Source of the DNA: an uncultured bacterium
GTDB taxonomy: Bacteria > Actinomycetota > Coriobacteriia > Coriobacteriales > Coriobacteriaceae
DNA: 10,965 nt
Assembly (NCBI GenBank): GCA_905215275.1
Contig: CAJMPE010000055.1
Location: 1 to 10,965, forward strand
Direction of reading: 5' to 3'
Within the stretch, counting starts at the first letter, position 1. Each line of letters starts with the position of its first letter. A model generated the notes under the pieces. The model saw only the letters and a program-made list of their open reading frames with translations, did no database searches and was not told the DNA's origin. This document shows positions 5,241 through 10,965 of this stretch, in pieces. A program made the translations under genes and the position numbers.

Positions 5241-6806
5241 ATGACACCTGCGCGCTTTGAAATCGGGCAAAAGCATAAGCAGGAGAACGAGGCGGGTTCC
5301 AAGGCTAGTTGGAACACGCCTCGTTCCGATTCACGGCCAACGATGAGCTATCCCTCGCGCATGGCCCTGGCTTTTGCCCTGACATCGCTCATGACGGTAT
5401 TGGTGCTGGTGGGCGTAGTCTCCGTTGTATGGGGCACGGTTTTTACGGATTACACGCGCTCCAATATTGTCGAAATCGCCAATTCCGCTGCCGAAAAGTT
5501 GGCAACGTCATATGAGGAAAACGGTTCTTGGACTGCGGGGGAGCTGCGTACGGTCGCGACATCGAGTTTGGTGTCCGACGATCTTGGTATGCAGGTCGTC
5601 AATAAAAAGGGCGTCATCGTCTACGACGACTCGTGGCCCTCGGCAAGCGCTACTGCCGATGTACGCGAAAATCAGGCGACGACCGACGATGCGAGCGGAA
5701 AGAGGGCATCGCACAGCCCAGTCTCGTCTGCTCCCACCGATTCCAATAGTGTTGCCAACGTTGAGATCGTGACGTCCTCCGGCGAGCACGTGGGTCAGGT
5801 CAAATTGTGGGCGGTTGGCTCCGATGCCCTGCTCACCAGGGCAGACTCGGCATTCAGAGAGAAGACCTTTAACGCCATGGCCCTTGCCGCGGTTGTGGCC
5901 GTCTGCATCTCGGTCGTTATCGGAGCGCTCATGTCGCGCATGCTCACCAAGCCGATTCATCGTATCACCAGCACCGCCAAGCAGATTCGCGATGGAGACC
6001 TGTCCGCTCGTACGGGCTTGCGCGGCGATGATGAGATCGATCAGCTGGGAGAGACCTTCGACGAGATGGCCACCTCACTCGAAAAGGATATGAAGCACGA
6101 GAAGCGCCTGACCTCTGATGTTGCCCACGAGCTGCGCACGCCGCTCATGGCCATGCTTGCAACGGTCGAGGCCATGCAAGACGGTGTGTATCCCACCGAT
6201 GACGAACACCTGGAAACGGTCGCATCCGAGACGCGTCGTCTGGCCCGTCTGGTGCAGCAGATGCTCGACCTGTCGCGCATGGAAAACAGTACCGCGCCGC
6301 TCAACCTGGAGCCGGTGGATATGGTGCCGTTTGTGCGTTCGATTGTGAATGGCCAGGAGCGCCTGTTTGCCGACCGTGACCTGCGTTTGCGCTTTGCAGA
6401 TGAGACGCAGGGCCACGATGACGTGGTCGAGGCAGATCCCGACATGATCACGCAATGCGTTATCAACCTCATGAGCAACGCCATGCGTTACACCCCCGAG
6501 GGGGGTTGGGTCGTGGTTTCGGTGCTCAGCGACCGCAAGCACGTCGATATCGCGGTTTCGGATACGGGCATCGGTATCGCCAAGGATGATTTGTCGCGCA
6601 TCTTCGGTCGTTTTTGGCGTGCCGACGCCAGTCGCGCCCGCGAGGCGGGTGGTCTGGGCGTGGGCCTCGCCGTGACCAAGCAGATTGTCGAGCGTCATCA
6701 CGGCTACATATCCGTGGAGTCGGAGCTTGGAAAGGGTACGACTTTTACGATTCATCTGCCTCGCGAGCACACGGCGGACGCGGCATCTACTACAATGGAG
6801 CACTAG
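5241..6806 (+). CDS. HAMP-domain sensor histidine kinase
   Basis: This 521-residue membrane sensor kinase is the evident partner of the preceding regulator. A hydrophilic N-terminal tail (1-40) precedes TM1 (about 41-67). An extracytoplasmic sensor region of about 140 residues contains a Ser/Ala/Thr/Asp-rich low-complexity stretch at about 132-172. TM2 spans about 211-231, HAMP about 232-284, the dimerisation domain has the phosphoacceptor H296 (DVAHELRTPL), and the ATPase domain has the N-box around N409 and N413, DTGIG (441-445) and GGLGVGLAV (470-478), ending with GKGTTFTIHLP. All catalytic boxes are intact. ATG 5241 has AAAGGAAA upstream with normal spacing. The alternative ATG at 5343 lacks a ribosome-binding site, though it would exclude the large hairpin at 5285-5326. 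Sensed signal unknown. Confidence 0.95.
   Translation: MTPARFEIGQKHKQENEAGSKASWNTPRSDSRPTMSYPSRMALAFALTSLMTVLVLVGVVSVVWGTVFTDYTRSNIVEIANSAAEKLATSYEENGSWTAGELRTVATSSLVSDDLGMQVVNKKGVIVYDDSWPSASATADVRENQATTDDASGKRASHSPVSSAPTDSNSVANVEIVTSSGEHVGQVKLWAVGSDALLTRADSAFREKTFNAMALAAVVAVCISVVIGALMSRMLTKPIHRITSTAKQIRDGDLSARTGLRGDDEIDQLGETFDEMATSLEKDMKHEKRLTSDVAHELRTPLMAMLATVEAMQDGVYPTDDEHLETVASETRRLARLVQQMLDLSRMENSTAPLNLEPVDMVPFVRSIVNGQERLFADRDLRLRFADETQGHDDVVEADPDMITQCVINLMSNAMRYTPEGGWVVVSVLSDRKHVDIAVSDTGIGIAKDDLSRIFGRFWRADASRAREAGGLGVGLAVTKQIVERHHGYISVESELGKGTTFTIHLPREHTADAASTTMEH
5285..5326 (+). repeat. 42-base near-perfect inverted repeat inside the kinase 5' coding region
   Basis: GAACGAGGCG (5285-5294) is complementary to CGCCTCGTTC (5317-5326). 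After one G/A mismatch, GTTCCAA (5296-5302) is complementary to TTGGAAC (5309-5315), leaving the loop GGCTAG. That is 17 pairs with one mismatch, starting 44 bases after the kinase start codon. No T-tract follows. As RNA it would be a very stable hairpin just behind the initiation region. It is far larger than chance dyads elsewhere in the window. Confidence 0.85.
6791..6796 (+). promoter_or_regulatory. Candidate -10 element for purC
   Basis: TACAAT at 6791-6796 at the end of the kinase gene is identical to the -10 of the tRNA-Lys promoter. It would start a transcript near 6803 with a leader of about 113 bases before purC. No convincing -35 is present at 17-18 bases distance, and readthrough from the kinase gene is equally possible because no terminator separates them. 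Confidence 0.25.
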
Positions 6807-6866
6807 CTTTTCGCTATTCGGTGAAGGAGGGGGTTTCGTCCCTGCCGCTCCGAGTTTGCGAAAACG

Positions 6867-6884
6867 TGCGGGAAAGAACCCGCA
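6867..6884 (+). other. Small hairpin in the purC leader
   Basis: TGCGGG (6867-6872) pairs perfectly with CCCGCA (6879-6884) around an AAAGAA loop. It lies 18 bases before the ribosome-binding site of purC. No T-tract follows directly. The 110-base gap holds nothing I recognise as a known riboswitch. It may stabilise or modulate the purC transcript, but that is speculative. Confidence 0.3.
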
Positions 6885-6916
6885 TTACTGTCGTATTTTG
6901 GTAAGGAGTGACTCAC

Positions 6917-7804
6917 GTGACAACGATGGAGCGTCGTCCGGATTCCCGTGGCAAGGTTCGTGATATCTATGATGCCGGTGAAAACCTGCTGATGGTCGCC
7001 ACCGACCGCATTTCTGCGTTCGACTTCATTCTCCCCGACGAGATTCCGTTTAAGGGAGAGGTGCTCAACCGCATCTCGGCATTCTGGTTTGATAAGTTTG
7101 CCGACATCGTTCCCAACCACCTCGTCTCCATCGACCCGGCGGATTTCCCCGAGGAGTTTGCCGAGTATCGTGACTACCTCGCAGGCCGCGCCATGCTGGT
7201 CAAGAAGGCCCAGACGATTCCTATCGAGTGCATCGTCCGCGGCTATCTGACCGGTTCGGGCAAGAAGACCTATGACGAGAACGGCACCGTCTGCGGCATT
7301 CAGCTGCCCGAGGGTCTGACCGAGGCCTCCAAGCTTCCCGAGCCGCTGTTCACGCCGTCCACGAAGGCCGAGATCGGCGACCACGACGAGAACATTTCGT
7401 TCGAGCGTTGCTGCGAGATCGTGGGTGAGGATATCGCAGCGCAGATTCGCGACCTGTCCCTCAAGATTTACAAGGCTGCCGCCGAGTATGCAGCGACCCG
7501 TGGCATCATCATTGCCGACACCAAGTTCGAGTTCGGTGTCATCGATGGCAAGGTTACGCTGATCGACGAGTGCCTCACGCCCGACTCCAGCCGTTTCTGG
7601 CCTGCTGCCAGCTACGAGGAGGGCAAGATCCAGCCCAGCTACGACAAACAATTCGTCCGCAATTGGCTCAAAGCCAACTGGGATATGACGGGGGAGACCC
7701 CGCACCTGCCCGCCGAGGTCATCGATGGCACATCCGAGCGCTATCGCGAGGCCTTCCAGATCATCACGGGCTCCCAGTTCACAAGCATGAAGGAGAACGC
7801 ATAA
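6917..7804 (+). CDS. purC: Phosphoribosylaminoimidazole-succinocarboxamide synthase (SAICAR synthase)
   Basis: PurC joins aspartate to CAIR using ATP to form SAICAR in de novo purine synthesis (EC 6.3.2.6), in the cytoplasm. The 295-residue product shows the family motifs in order: GKVRDIY (12-18), DRISAFD (30-36), ECIVRGYLTGSG (104-115), FTPSTKAEIGDHDE (145-158), DTKFEFG (201-207), DE..TPDSSRFW (217-228) and SYDKQFVR (241-248). Length matches the longer yeast-like subtype rather than the roughly 237-residue E. coli form. GTG 6917 is preferred because TAAGGAG (6902-6908) lies eight bases upstream; the in-frame GTG at 6908 overlaps that site and ATG 6926 is too distant. No other pur gene is in the window. 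The following membrane-protein gene begins directly at its stop. Confidence 0.96.
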   Translation: MTTMERRPDSRGKVRDIYDAGENLLMVATDRISAFDFILPDEIPFKGEVLNRISAFWFDKFADIVPNHLVSIDPADFPEEFAEYRDYLAGRAMLVKKAQTIPIECIVRGYLTGSGKKTYDENGTVCGIQLPEGLTEASKLPEPLFTPSTKAEIGDHDENISFERCCEIVGEDIAAQIRDLSLKIYKAAAEYAATRGIIIADTKFEFGVIDGKVTLIDECLTPDSSRFWPAASYEEGKIQPSYDKQFVRNWLKANWDMTGETPHLPAEVIDGTSERYREAFQIITGSQFTSMKENA

Positions 7805-8380
7805 GTGAGTACCCGTAGCGCCACGAACAAGCGCACGCAATCCCACGAAGTTACCGGGGTTGCGCGCAAGTCCGCCGCATCTGCTAAACCCGCCCGCCAG
7901 GCAGCGAGCTCCGTTCGCGTCGTGCCGGCATCATCCAAGGCGCGCCGCAAGGAGCTCGAGAAGGGCGAAAACCTGGAAGGTCTTTCCAAGGAGGAAAAGC
8001 GCGCCCGCAAGGCCAAACAGCGCGCCCGCGAGGATCGCATCTACACGGTGTCGAATATCCTCCTCAAGCAGGATGAGGACTACACCAAGCGCCGTCGTAT
8101 CTGGTGGGCCGTGCTCGCCATCGGCATGGTGCTCGTCGTGGCAATTTGGGCTTCGCTCTACTTCGCTCCCGGTGGCACGGTGTCCAGTCCCGTCCAGATG
8201 GTCGGCATCGTTTTGTCCTATGTCATCATTCTGGGTGACTTTATCTACGACTTCGTTCATATTCGTCCCCTGCGCAACATGTACCGCACGCAGGCCGAGG
8301 GCATGTCCGAGAACAAGCTCAACGCTCTTATCGAGCGCTCGGCTGCCGAGGAGGACAAGAAGGACTCCAAGAAGAAGTAG
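7805..8380 (+). CDS. Small two-TM membrane protein with a long basic N-terminus, function unknown
   Basis: This 191-residue protein is of no family I recognise. The first 97 residues are highly charged and Ala/Lys/Arg-rich, with a probable helical segment at about 42-75 (KARRKELEK, SKEEKRARKAKQRARE). Two hydrophobic segments follow at about 100-120 and 129-151, then a charged tail ending in DKKDSKKK. Both termini are probably cytoplasmic, consistent with the positive-inside rule. GTG 7805 starts exactly after the purC stop (TAAGTG), and AAGGAG (7790-7795) lies nine bases upstream inside purC, so the two genes are probably coupled. A strong terminator follows. A link to purine synthesis would be guesswork from position only. 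Confidence 0.8.
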   Translation: MSTRSATNKRTQSHEVTGVARKSAASAKPARQAASSVRVVPASSKARRKELEKGENLEGLSKEEKRARKAKQRAREDRIYTVSNILLKQDEDYTKRRRIWWAVLAIGMVLVVAIWASLYFAPGGTVSSPVQMVGIVLSYVIILGDFIYDFVHIRPLRNMYRTQAEGMSENKLNALIERSAAEEDKKDSKKK

Positions 8381-8410
8381 CGTTTGTATCCATACATATC
8401 GCTAAGATAT

Positions 8411-8441
8411 AAGGCGCGTCGTTTTTGCGGCGCGCCTTTTT
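8411..8441 (+). terminator. Rho-independent terminator of the purC unit
   Basis: AAGGCGCGTCGT (8411-8422) pairs with GCGGCGCGCCTT (8427-8438), twelve pairs with two G-T wobbles, around a TTTT loop. A T-run to 8441 follows. It sits 30 bases after the membrane-protein stop and separates it from the aminopeptidase gene, which therefore needs its own promoter. Confidence 0.9.
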
Positions 8442-8469
8442 ACTGTTCTATAGATAGATGGAGTGGCAC

Positions 8470-9750
8470 ATGATTCGAGCTGCCCTGACGGTCGAAGAGG
8501 CCCTGGAGGGTATGAAGTCCCTGGAGCCCAAGATTAAAAACTATGCGCGTCTGGTTGTCCGCAAGGGCGTAAACGTCAAGCCCGGCCAGGAGGTCGTCGT
8601 TCAGTCTCCGGTCGAGTGCGTGCCCTTTGCCCGCGTGGTGGTCGCGGAGGCTTATGCCGCCGGCGCTGGCCACGTGACGGTTATTTGGGCTGACGATGCC
8701 GTGACAAGGCTTACGTACGAGCATGTCGATAAAACCTATTTTGAGCAGACGCCCGAGTGGAAGCGCCTGCAGCTGGATTCCCTGGCCCAGGACGGTGCCT
8801 GCTTTATCTTTATTGAGGGTGCGGATCCTGCAGCCCTTAAGGGCATCGATCCAGCCAAGCCGGCCGCGGCATCCAAGGCGAGGAATACGCAGTGCAAAGT
8901 TTTCCGCCGTGGACTGGATTACAACATCAATCCGTGGTGCATCGCCGGCGCTCCGGTCGTGGCTTGGGCGCGCGAGGTGTTCCCGGGAGACGCCGATGAG
9001 GTTGCAATCTATAAGCTGTGGAATGCGATTCTGCACACCGCTCGTGCCGATGGCCAGGACCCGGAGAGCGACTGGGAGCTTCATGACGCGGCGTTCGAAA
9101 AGAACTTACGCTTCCTGAACGACAATCGTTTTGACCGGCTGCATTACACCTCAGCAAATGGTACCGATCTGACGATTGGCATGACGAAGGGTCACGAGTG
9201 GGCCGGTGGCAAGGGCAAGACGCCCGATGGGCACCCCTTCTTCCCCAACATTCCCACCGAGGAAGTCTTCACTTCGCCCGATCGCATGCGCGCCGACGGT
9301 ATCGTGTACTCGGCCATGCCGCTCATCCACCACGGCAATAAAGTCGACGATTTTTGGATTAAGTTCGAGGGCGGCCGCGTGGTGGACTACGACGCCCGCG
9401 TGGGCAAGGCAACGCTCGCAAGTATCATCGATACTGACGAGGGCGCTGCTCACCTGGGAGAGGTCGCGCTCATTTCCAAGAACACTCCGATCCGCGAAAG
9501 CGGCGTTCTGTTCTATGACACGCTCTATGACGAGAACGCTAGCTGCCATCTTGCGCTAGGTGTCGGTTTCCCCGAATGCATCGAGGGTGGGTACGACATG
9601 TCCAAGGAGGAGCTCCTGGAGCATGGCGTTAACGTCTCGAGCACGCACGTCGATTTTATGATCGGCACGGACGACATCGATATTACGGGCATTACGCCTG
9701 ATGGACGTGAAGTTGTGATTTTCCAGAACGGCCAATGGAGTTGGGAATAG
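8470..9750 (+). CDS. M29-family metallo-aminopeptidase
   Basis: This 426-residue cytoplasmic exopeptidase resembles the thermophilic aminopeptidase/AmpS family, which releases N-terminal amino acids using two metal ions. Expected metal ligands fall at the family spacing: E265 (IPTEEVFTSP), E331 (HLGEVAL), H360 (CHLALG), H393 and D395 (THVDFMIG). The position of the usual tyrosine ligand, seven residues after H360, is Phe367 (GVGFP). Other family-like segments are RLVVRKGVNVKPGQEVVV near the N-terminus and the C-terminal ITPDGREVVIFQNGQW. ATG 8470 is chosen because GGAG (8460-8463) lies six bases upstream. The ATG at 8458 would use the ribosome-binding site as codons and has none of its own. 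It stands as a single gene between a terminator and the tRNA-Lys promoter, which overlaps its 3' end. Confidence 0.93.
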   Translation: MIRAALTVEEALEGMKSLEPKIKNYARLVVRKGVNVKPGQEVVVQSPVECVPFARVVVAEAYAAGAGHVTVIWADDAVTRLTYEHVDKTYFEQTPEWKRLQLDSLAQDGACFIFIEGADPAALKGIDPAKPAAASKARNTQCKVFRRGLDYNINPWCIAGAPVVAWAREVFPGDADEVAIYKLWNAILHTARADGQDPESDWELHDAAFEKNLRFLNDNRFDRLHYTSANGTDLTIGMTKGHEWAGGKGKTPDGHPFFPNIPTEEVFTSPDRMRADGIVYSAMPLIHHGNKVDDFWIKFEGGRVVDYDARVGKATLASIIDTDEGAAHLGEVALISKNTPIRESGVLFYDTLYDENASCHLALGVGFPECIEGGYDMSKEELLEHGVNVSSTHVDFMIGTDDIDITGITPDGREVVIFQNGQWSWE

Positions 9751-9769
9751 TCCCAGACCGTGGTACAAT
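9741..9769 (+). promoter_or_regulatory. Promoter of tRNA-Lys
   Basis: TTGGGA (9741-9746) and TACAAT (9764-9769) are separated by exactly 17 bases, with TGG directly before the -10 as in an extended -10. Initiation would be near 9776, just ahead of the tRNA 5' end at 9779. The -35 lies within the last codons of the aminopeptidase gene. This is the best-formed sigma70-type promoter in the window. Confidence 0.75.
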
Positions 9770-9778
9770 GCCACCCGC

Positions 9779-9851
9779 GGGCCGTTAGCTCAGCTGGCAG
9801 AGCAGGGGACTTTTAATCCCAAGGTCCAGGGTTCGAACCCCTGACGGCCCA
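9779..9851 (+). tRNA. tRNA-Lys (anticodon UUU)
   Basis: The 73-base cloverleaf has a seven-pair acceptor stem GGGCCGT/ACGGCCC, D-stem GCTC/GAGC with an 8-base loop, anticodon loop CTTTTAA with TTT at 9812-9814, a 5-base variable loop and T-arm CAGGG-TTCGAAC-CCCTG. The outermost anticodon-stem pair (27-43) is a G-A mismatch; the other four pair. The CCA end is not encoded: the discriminator A is followed by CCC. It decodes AAA and AAG lysine codons. It has its own promoter and terminator. Confidence 0.96.
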
Positions 9852-9865
9852 CCCAAAGATTGTTG

Positions 9866-9896
9866 AGACGGCCAACTTCGGTTGGCCGTCTTTTTT
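9866..9896 (+). terminator. Rho-independent terminator of tRNA-Lys
   Basis: GACGGCCAAC (9867-9876) and GTTGGCCGTC (9881-9890) form a perfect ten-pair stem around a TTCG tetraloop, with one further A-T pair outside. Six T (9891-9896) follow. It is a textbook intrinsic terminator 15 bases past the tRNA. Confidence 0.97.
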
Positions 9897-10110
9897 GTTG
9901 CCGGTGTACGGGTTCGAACCCGAACTTCTCTAAATATAAGAACGCTTGGCGAACAAAACCTGCCTTTTACCGACGAGAAGCAAATAGCTGATGCTTTTGG
10001 AGTAAAGTGGCGCACCAGAGATGACCGATGCCTTAACACCTATAAACCAGCTGGTCATCGCCAATATCAGAAGCTGTTGCTTCGAATACGGCCTCAGTGA
10101 AGCAACTGAG
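9897..10110. other. Gene-free lower-GC stretch rich in dyads
   Basis: No credible protein gene is seen. Hand counting gives about 46% GC over 9901-10140, below the coding regions on the left. It holds a perfect 14-base palindrome CGGGTTCGAACCCG (9909-9922) that repeats 12 bases of the tRNA-Lys T-arm, a distant inverted repeat GATGACC/GGTCATC (10020-10026 and 10053-10059), and two overlapping dyads at 10076-10111. A 72-codon open frame (9882-10100) begins inside the tRNA terminator and matches nothing I recognise. It may be decayed sequence from an old insertion next to the tRNA. Confidence 0.5.
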
Positions 10111-10111
10111 G
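10076..10111 (+). repeat. Two mutually exclusive inverted repeats
   Basis: GTTGCTTC (10076-10083) is complementary to GAAGCAAC (10099-10106). CCTCAGT (10092-10098) is complementary to ACTGAGG (10105-10111) around a GAAGCA loop. The second structure uses the loop and 3' arm that the first requires, so only one can form at a time in RNA. After the second hairpin comes only a weak T-containing tract (GTTCTATTC). Confidence 0.5.
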
Positions 10112-10451
10112 GTTCTATTCATTTGTGAACAAAATATGGAGTGCGCGATTCCCGCCCGCGGGGGCCCTCCGGTCTGGCAATATATCTCCTTGCCGCGCGG
10201 CCCGGTCGAACCGGATCAGCCGCAGAGCGTGCACCTTGAGAACCGGATACTGCGAGGATGGACACTTCAAGTGTCGCATCCGGGCAGACATCGAACCATT
10301 TGAAATGGTCTAACTTGGATTTGTTTTTCGCAAGGCCGCCGAGAGGCGGCCCCGAGAAATTCCTTTTCCTATCTAATAGAACCATATGAATCGAACGGAA
10401 CCGATCAGCGATGAACTGAGAGGACCGGACGGGCTCGAAGCCCATATATTT
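10111..10451 (+). other. 16S rRNA leader (promoter and processing region)
   Basis: This 341-base stretch before the 16S 5' end reads as an rRNA operon leader rather than a gene. It contains the boxA-like motif at 10230-10243 and stem-loops at 10202-10214 (CCGGT/ACCGG), 10256-10281 (GGATGGACAC with GTGTC, a bulged G, then CATCC), 10295-10309 (ACCATT/AATGGT) and 10334-10351 (GGCCGCC/GGCGGCC with a GAGA tetraloop). The promoter should lie upstream of the boxA. AT-rich blocks at 10129-10137 and 10178-10186 are possible -10 regions, but I see no convincing -35/-10 pair. Confidence 0.65.
10230..10243 (+). promoter_or_regulatory. boxA-like antitermination motif of the rRNA leader
   Basis: TGCACCTTGAGAAC resembles boxA elements of Gram-positive rRNA leaders, of the form TGCTCTTTGAAAAC, which bind NusB/NusE to prevent Rho-dependent termination. 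Its place about 210 bases before the 16S gene and just ahead of leader hairpins supports the reading. Recognition is by motif and position, from memory of the consensus. Confidence 0.6.

Positions 10452-10965
<514 letters not shown>

Noticed and set aside
6803..7846. Antisense 347-codon open frame over purC
   Set aside because: It covers a motif-complete purC and its protein shows no recognisable domain; long antisense frames are expected at this base composition.
8384..8455. Possible promoters for the aminopeptidase gene (TTGTAT-18-TATAAG at 8384-8413; TTGCGG-18-TATAGA at 8425-8454)
   Set aside because: The first would run straight into the terminator at 8411-8441. The second overlaps the terminator and would start the transcript at or after the ribosome-binding site. 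A promoter must exist here, but the sequence does not decide it.
8440..9084. Antisense 214-codon open frame over the aminopeptidase gene
   Set aside because: It runs opposite a well-supported M29 gene and shows no motif or ribosome-binding site.
9785..10039. Antisense open frame across tRNA-Lys and its terminator
   Set aside because: It is the familiar spurious translation of a tRNA complement (GVRTLDLGIKSPLLC-type) and not a gene.
9882..10100. 72-codon open frame after tRNA-Lys
   Set aside because: It starts within the tRNA terminator stem, has no ribosome-binding site, and shows no family resemblance beyond a vague helix-turn-helix-like QIADAFGV phrase. It could be a decayed fragment but is not supported as a gene.
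10097..10303. Small open frame in the rRNA leader
   Set aside because: It overlaps the boxA-like motif and leader hairpins and has no coding-like features.

Overview
The window comes from a Collinsella-type actinobacterium (Coriobacteriia). This rests mainly on the 5' third of a 16S rRNA gene at the right end, whose variable regions read like those I recall for Collinsella. GC-rich coding sequence, a Tat lipoprotein and a 295-residue PurC fit. All confident genes are on the + strand.

Layout from left to right. (1) A terminator of an off-window gene (37-69) is followed by a two-gene unit with ATGA overlap: a membrane-anchored amino-acid-type solute-binding protein (132-968) and a transmembrane PAS-GGDEF diguanylate cyclase (965-2764). 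No permease or ATPase gene is present, so the pair looks like a ligand-sensing c-di-GMP module rather than an importer. (2) A small TSCPD-domain protein (2878-3141) overlaps by one base (TAATG) a Tat-exported lipoprotein of unknown function (3141-4352). (3) An OmpR-family response regulator (4506-5228) and its HAMP histidine kinase (5241-6806) form a two-component operon. A composite hairpin lies upstream, and a 42-base near-perfect palindrome lies inside the first codons of the kinase. (4) purC (6917-7804) abuts a small two-TM membrane protein of unknown function (7805-8380), closed by a strong terminator (8411-8441). (5) An M29-family metallo-aminopeptidase (8470-9750) follows. (6) A tRNA-Lys(UUU) gene (9779-9851) has a well-formed promoter and a UUCG-loop terminator. 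(7) About 550 bases without a credible protein gene come next: first a lower-GC stretch rich in dyads (9897-10110), then an rRNA leader with a boxA-like antitermination motif and several hairpins. (8) The 16S rRNA gene starts near 10452 and runs off the window.

The most unusual content is the binding-protein/diguanylate-cyclase pair, with a cysteine-rich binding domain and a cyclase lacking the usual RxxD inhibitory site. Next are the large hairpin between regulator and kinase coding sequence, the TSCPD/Tat-lipoprotein coupling, and a Tyr-to-Phe change at an expected metal-ligand position of the aminopeptidase. No CRISPR array, insertion sequence, phage gene or plasmid gene was seen.
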